DNA from: AB-137-C09 sp964645625
Lineage (GTDB): Bacteria; Pseudomonadota; Zetaproteobacteria; Mariprofundales; Mariprofundaceae
Length of the DNA: 23,845 nt
Reading direction: 5' to 3'
Assembly (NCBI GenBank): GCA_964645625.1
Contig: CAZYAI010000038.1
Coordinates: forward strand, 1-23,845
The notes under the pieces were generated by a model that was not told the origin of the DNA, ran no database searches, and saw only the letters and a program-made list of their open reading frames with translations. Below, piece by piece: positions 22,101-23,845 of this stretch (positions are counted from its first letter, which is position 1; every line of letters starts with the position of its first letter). A program made the translations under genes and the position numbers.

Positions 22101-23845
22101 GCGACGGAGTTGAAATATGTACCTTCGACTTTGGTGGTGTCCACCGCAAAGCTAATATCCAGTGTGTCGCCAGTGGCTAAGGTGAAGCCGCCCGTTGCCG
22201 TTGACCACTGCACCGTTCCTACCCCCGCGACTTGGGTGTAAGGAGCAAGTGGCAGGGTGGCAATGAGGATGCCGTTCTTTTTGATCGTCGTTGCCGTTGG
22301 CAATAGCGCGGCAGGGAAGATCAATGCTGCTGGCGATAATGATGGTGCAGGCACACCCAACCACGCGGCTGACGGTGCGACCATCGGTAGATAATCGGTG
22401 ACCGATACATAGGTGGCAAGACCGCCGCTGTTACTTACTTGGATGTTGTACATAAAGGTCGATTGACGCGCGGCAAACGGCACATTACTGGTTTTGACCA
22501 CCGATAAATTTGGCGGCAGTAAAAAGCCAAAGTCTTGACCTGTGACAATGCCGCCTGAAGTCAACACGACATCGGTATAAGGGTCGGTTGCAGGCGGAAT
22601 AGCAGCAGGCAGTTGCGCTTGGTAACTGGCTGGGGTGAGTACCACCACACGGTAGGTGGCAGCGGTTAAACCGCCAAAACTGTACGCACCTGTGGCATCG
22701 CTGGTGGTGCTTTGTTGCAATGTGACACCGACGTACAGTTGCACCGTTTGCCCTGCCAAGATGGCATCGCCGACGGCATTGTAGCCAGCGACACCGTCTT
22801 TTTCTTCATAAACACGCCCAGCAATCGAGCCTTGAATAGCATAGCCGATATTGGCAACGGTATTGGCACTGCCAACCGTGACTACGACCATGGAAGGATC
22901 ATTTGCCGTGGTTAAGGCGGCATTGTTAATCGGCGTAAGGGTTTGATCGACATCCACGGTGTAAGTGACGCTGGGGTTGGTGCCGACCAGCAAGCCTGTG
23001 AATGTATAATCGCCGCTGGCATTGGTGGTGTAGCTGTCCAACACCGTCGCGCCCACTTTCAGGTTGACGGTCGCACCTGGTAACCACGCATCGCCAGCAT
23101 CGAATACGCCATTGGTGTTGACATCGGCAAACACCTTGCCGCTAATCGTTGCCGCTTGTTGGAAGCCAATATTGCCACCATTAACCACGCCCAAACTGGT
23201 CACAACGTTCAACGGTTGCCCTGTGGTTGCGCCATAGCCTGTGGGTAGATGGGCATAGAGGTCATAACTGGCAGCAGGCACTTGCAGGAACTGAAACAGT
23301 CCATTGGCATCAGCGGTGTAGGAATCTATAAACACGCCGCCGCTGTAACGATCAATAATAATCGCTGCGATACCTGTTTCTCCACCATCGAACACGGCGT
23401 TGCCGTTGGCATCGGAGAATACCGTGCCAGCAATGCTGCCATACACACGGAAGCCCAGATCATTCCCTGAGCTGACGATGCCATTATTCGCCGTTACAGG
23501 CAGCGGAATGGTGGTGGTCGCACCATGTAAGGCGGGTGGATAGGCGTACAACAAGTAATTACCCGCTGCAATCTGGCTGAATTGGAACGCGCCATTGGCA
23601 TCGGTCGTATAACTGTCAATAAACACGCCGCCTGTGGTGTAACGATCCACCGACACACCTGCGTAAATCGTATCACCTGCGTTGTAAGTAGCACTGCCAT
23701 CGACATCGTTAAACACCGTGCCTGCAACACTGCCGAATGTTTGATAACCTAGGTCGTTGCCTGTGCTGGTGGTGGCATTCACAGCGGTAATTTTGCGTGG
23801 TTGCGTGGTGGTTGCGCCATAGCCCACAGGGTCAAGTCGCACCTG
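19166..23845 (-). CDS. Giant repeat surface protein, SdrD_B-like and DUF11-like domains (partial)
   Basis: At least 1559 codons are visible; the frame stays open through the right edge, so the N-terminus is missing. Order from the visible N-terminal side: end of one SdrD_B-like unit (1-36), four SdrD_B-like units (about 37-134, 135-230, 231-338, 339-445), a DUF11-like stretch starting NLSVVKTSNVPFAARQSTFMYNIQVSNSGG, three more SdrD_B-like units (VQGTIFQDL, VNGTVFADTSLDG, FSGTVFDDYSNLG) and about three DUF11-like domains. Asp-rich loops such as VFADVNTNGVFDAGD resemble calcium-binding turns of SdrD_B. The protein stops abruptly after a DUF11-like strand (FTIQYKAIVE) with no LPXTG, PEP-CTERM or other sorting tail. 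Probably an exported adhesin or sheath/matrix protein. Confidence 0.85.
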   Translation of the reverse strand, partial: QVRLDPVGYGATTTQPRKITAVNATTSTGNDLGYQTFGSVAGTVFNDVDGSATYNAGDTIYAGVSVDRYTTGGVFIDSYTTDANGAFQFSQIAAGNYLLYAYPPALHGATTTIPLPVTANNGIVSSGNDLGFRVYGSIAGTVFSDANGNAVFDGGETGIAAIIIDRYSGGVFIDSYTADANGLFQFLQVPAASYDLYAHLPTGYGATTGQPLNVVTSLGVVNGGNIGFQQAATISGKVFADVNTNGVFDAGDAWLPGATVNLKVGATVLDSYTTNASGDYTFTGLLVGTNPSVTYTVDVDQTLTPINNAALTTANDPSMVVVTVGSANTVANIGYAIQGSIAGRVYEEKDGVAGYNAVGDAILAGQTVQLYVGVTLQQSTTSDATGAYSFGGLTAATYRVVVLTPASYQAQLPAAIPPATDPYTDVVLTSGGIVTGQDFGFLLPPNLSVVKTSNVPFAARQSTFMYNIQVSNSGGLATYVSVTDYLPMVAPSAAWLGVPAPSLSPAALIFPAALLPTATTIKKNGILIATLPLAPYTQVAGVGTVQWSTATGGFTLATGDTLDISFAVDTTKVEGTYFNSVALDYYSGVTPVTMWHADAHAQTVTRTYTLTKAVKAINGIAAVGTPTINVGDIVTWELTLTNLRGKGKINKDEIAAVSLTETLPLGFKYVLGSTKVISPGNGVLVATPLLVDGLVLPAASPLVKEVVSYTFNGGVLPAAVPVVGDSWITGPNLNDTATLQFDAYAYDALTPNSPLAGTHNNQATSSADRLGKVGILQTFIGAPVIVSSKARVQGTIFQDLVVDGLYNPLNDSTFNGVTVELRQGATVVDSYTTGTNGKYDLLAPAGGSYSVVVTDASGVLTGFNNTVASAMPITVASGSLTTGKHYGYVLAGAAATVNGTVFADTSLDGIMNAGELGIAGVTVWLKNTSGVTLASTTTLAGGTFSFTGLAAGNVVVDVDQSSAAIAAYYNTPTAAPSDPYSLSITAGSISTMQSGWALGSIFSGTVFDDYSNLGIKDVGEPGHGNVTLQLVNTTTGLVVDSYTTQSSPIAALGHYQFNAVPPASYRINVTDVYSAMATYTLSTANQPMAPVTTVAGNNYINHFGYTLPPNISVSKTMTSYTLDRGEKMNATLTVSNTGGGVSAFSIADVLPAAAPASPFVGGVGVFTASAVPYVFDATTSITLNGVPLVAGVDYVAPLLASATPTWGNIALPGFSTLVINFTAIQPAAAGLSGSPNYNGVAIQHSSLPAVVTDYPDLVTFATFRDATHSKIISHINGVAAPANPTIYRGDRVTFQLRVSNTIRAKAQSVTQFTDALPKLSTDSYGFYYAAGSSILTNPLAGGIPTPILDPLIVAGPGLSTYQTLTWNVVAGTNAIYPSEVVLQFDAYADTRMSAGSYINHSTATAAKAGGGVGTILYASYPMTVAASSPTLTVLKTSNVTLAKPGQVITYTIQVNNTGTGLAHNVIIDDHMSPYTNFKLDFGAGSPFAMTNGVPASGLTLGVPVYSNNDGTSYVYAPTSGAGGASAGYDANVTNWQIPMVGLMNGNGSNFTIQYKAIVE
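23153..23734 (-). repeat. Two adjacent SdrD_B-like repeat units, about 97 aa each
   Basis: Units at 23734-23441 and 23440-23153 start GSVAGTVFNDVDG and GSIAGTVFSDANG and share GGVFIDSYT, ANG.FQF and NDLGFR/GGNIGFQ. DNA similarity is still visible (for example AAACACGCCGCC at both), indicating recent tandem duplication relative to the other units. A fragment of a third similar unit lies at the window edge. Confidence 0.7.

Noticed and set aside
1..23845. CRISPR array, tRNA or rRNA genes
   Set aside because: No regularly spaced short repeats and no tRNA or rRNA sequence was recognised; the repeated DNA in 19166-23845 is protein-domain repetition.

Overview
The window looks like a chromosomal segment of a gammaproteobacterium. 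A filamentous sulfur-oxidiser of the Thiothrix/Thiotrichales type is my best guess, but that is inference. The basis is a metK / SAH-riboswitch / ahcY block, rplY-pth-ychF synteny, a lipopolysaccharide heptosyltransferase operon and a YdgA-type DUF945 protein. No rRNA, tRNA or CRISPR array was seen.

Layout. (1) 1-1735, minus strand: metK and the 5' part of ahcY, with a well-formed SAH riboswitch between them; this is the activated-methyl cycle. (2) 2054-4459, plus strand: rplY, pth (GTGA overlap) and ychF. (3) 4496-9513, plus strand: a tightly packed cell-envelope operon with a Trm112-like zinc peptide, an LpxL-type acyltransferase, a SAM methyltransferase, waaF-like and waaC-like heptosyltransferases, a DUF3108 periplasmic protein and a second methyltransferase. 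The last five junctions all overlap by 4 to 11 bases. (4) 9514-13440: conserved genes (a 58-aa cysteine-containing protein and a DUF945 protein on plus, a frameshifted cupin on minus) interrupted by two separate insertions. Each insertion is bracketed by a diverged direct repeat made from the 3' end of the neighbouring gene. The first carries a three-helix membrane protein behind a G10 tract. The second carries a Phd/YefM-RelE/ParE toxin-antitoxin pair and a 170-bp inverted-repeat element. (5) 13443-14444, minus strand: a zinc alcohol dehydrogenase that leads into the cupin. (6) 14662-18800, minus strand: a visibly AT-rich defence-type island with Hachiman (hamA, hamB), an integron attC-like site just after hamB, a 54-aa membrane peptide and a NYN-LOTUS RNase-like protein. 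(7) 19166-23845, minus strand: the 3' part of a very large surface protein of SdrD_B-like and DUF11-like repeats that runs off the window.

How it fits together. MetK makes SAM, the methyltransferases convert it to SAH, and AhcY, under the SAH riboswitch, clears SAH. The envelope operon builds the lipid A / inner-core part of LPS. Regions 4, 6 and 7 are accessory. The most interesting signals are the attC-like site that places Hachiman in an integron-cassette context, and the two insertions that each sit at a duplicated gene 3' end.
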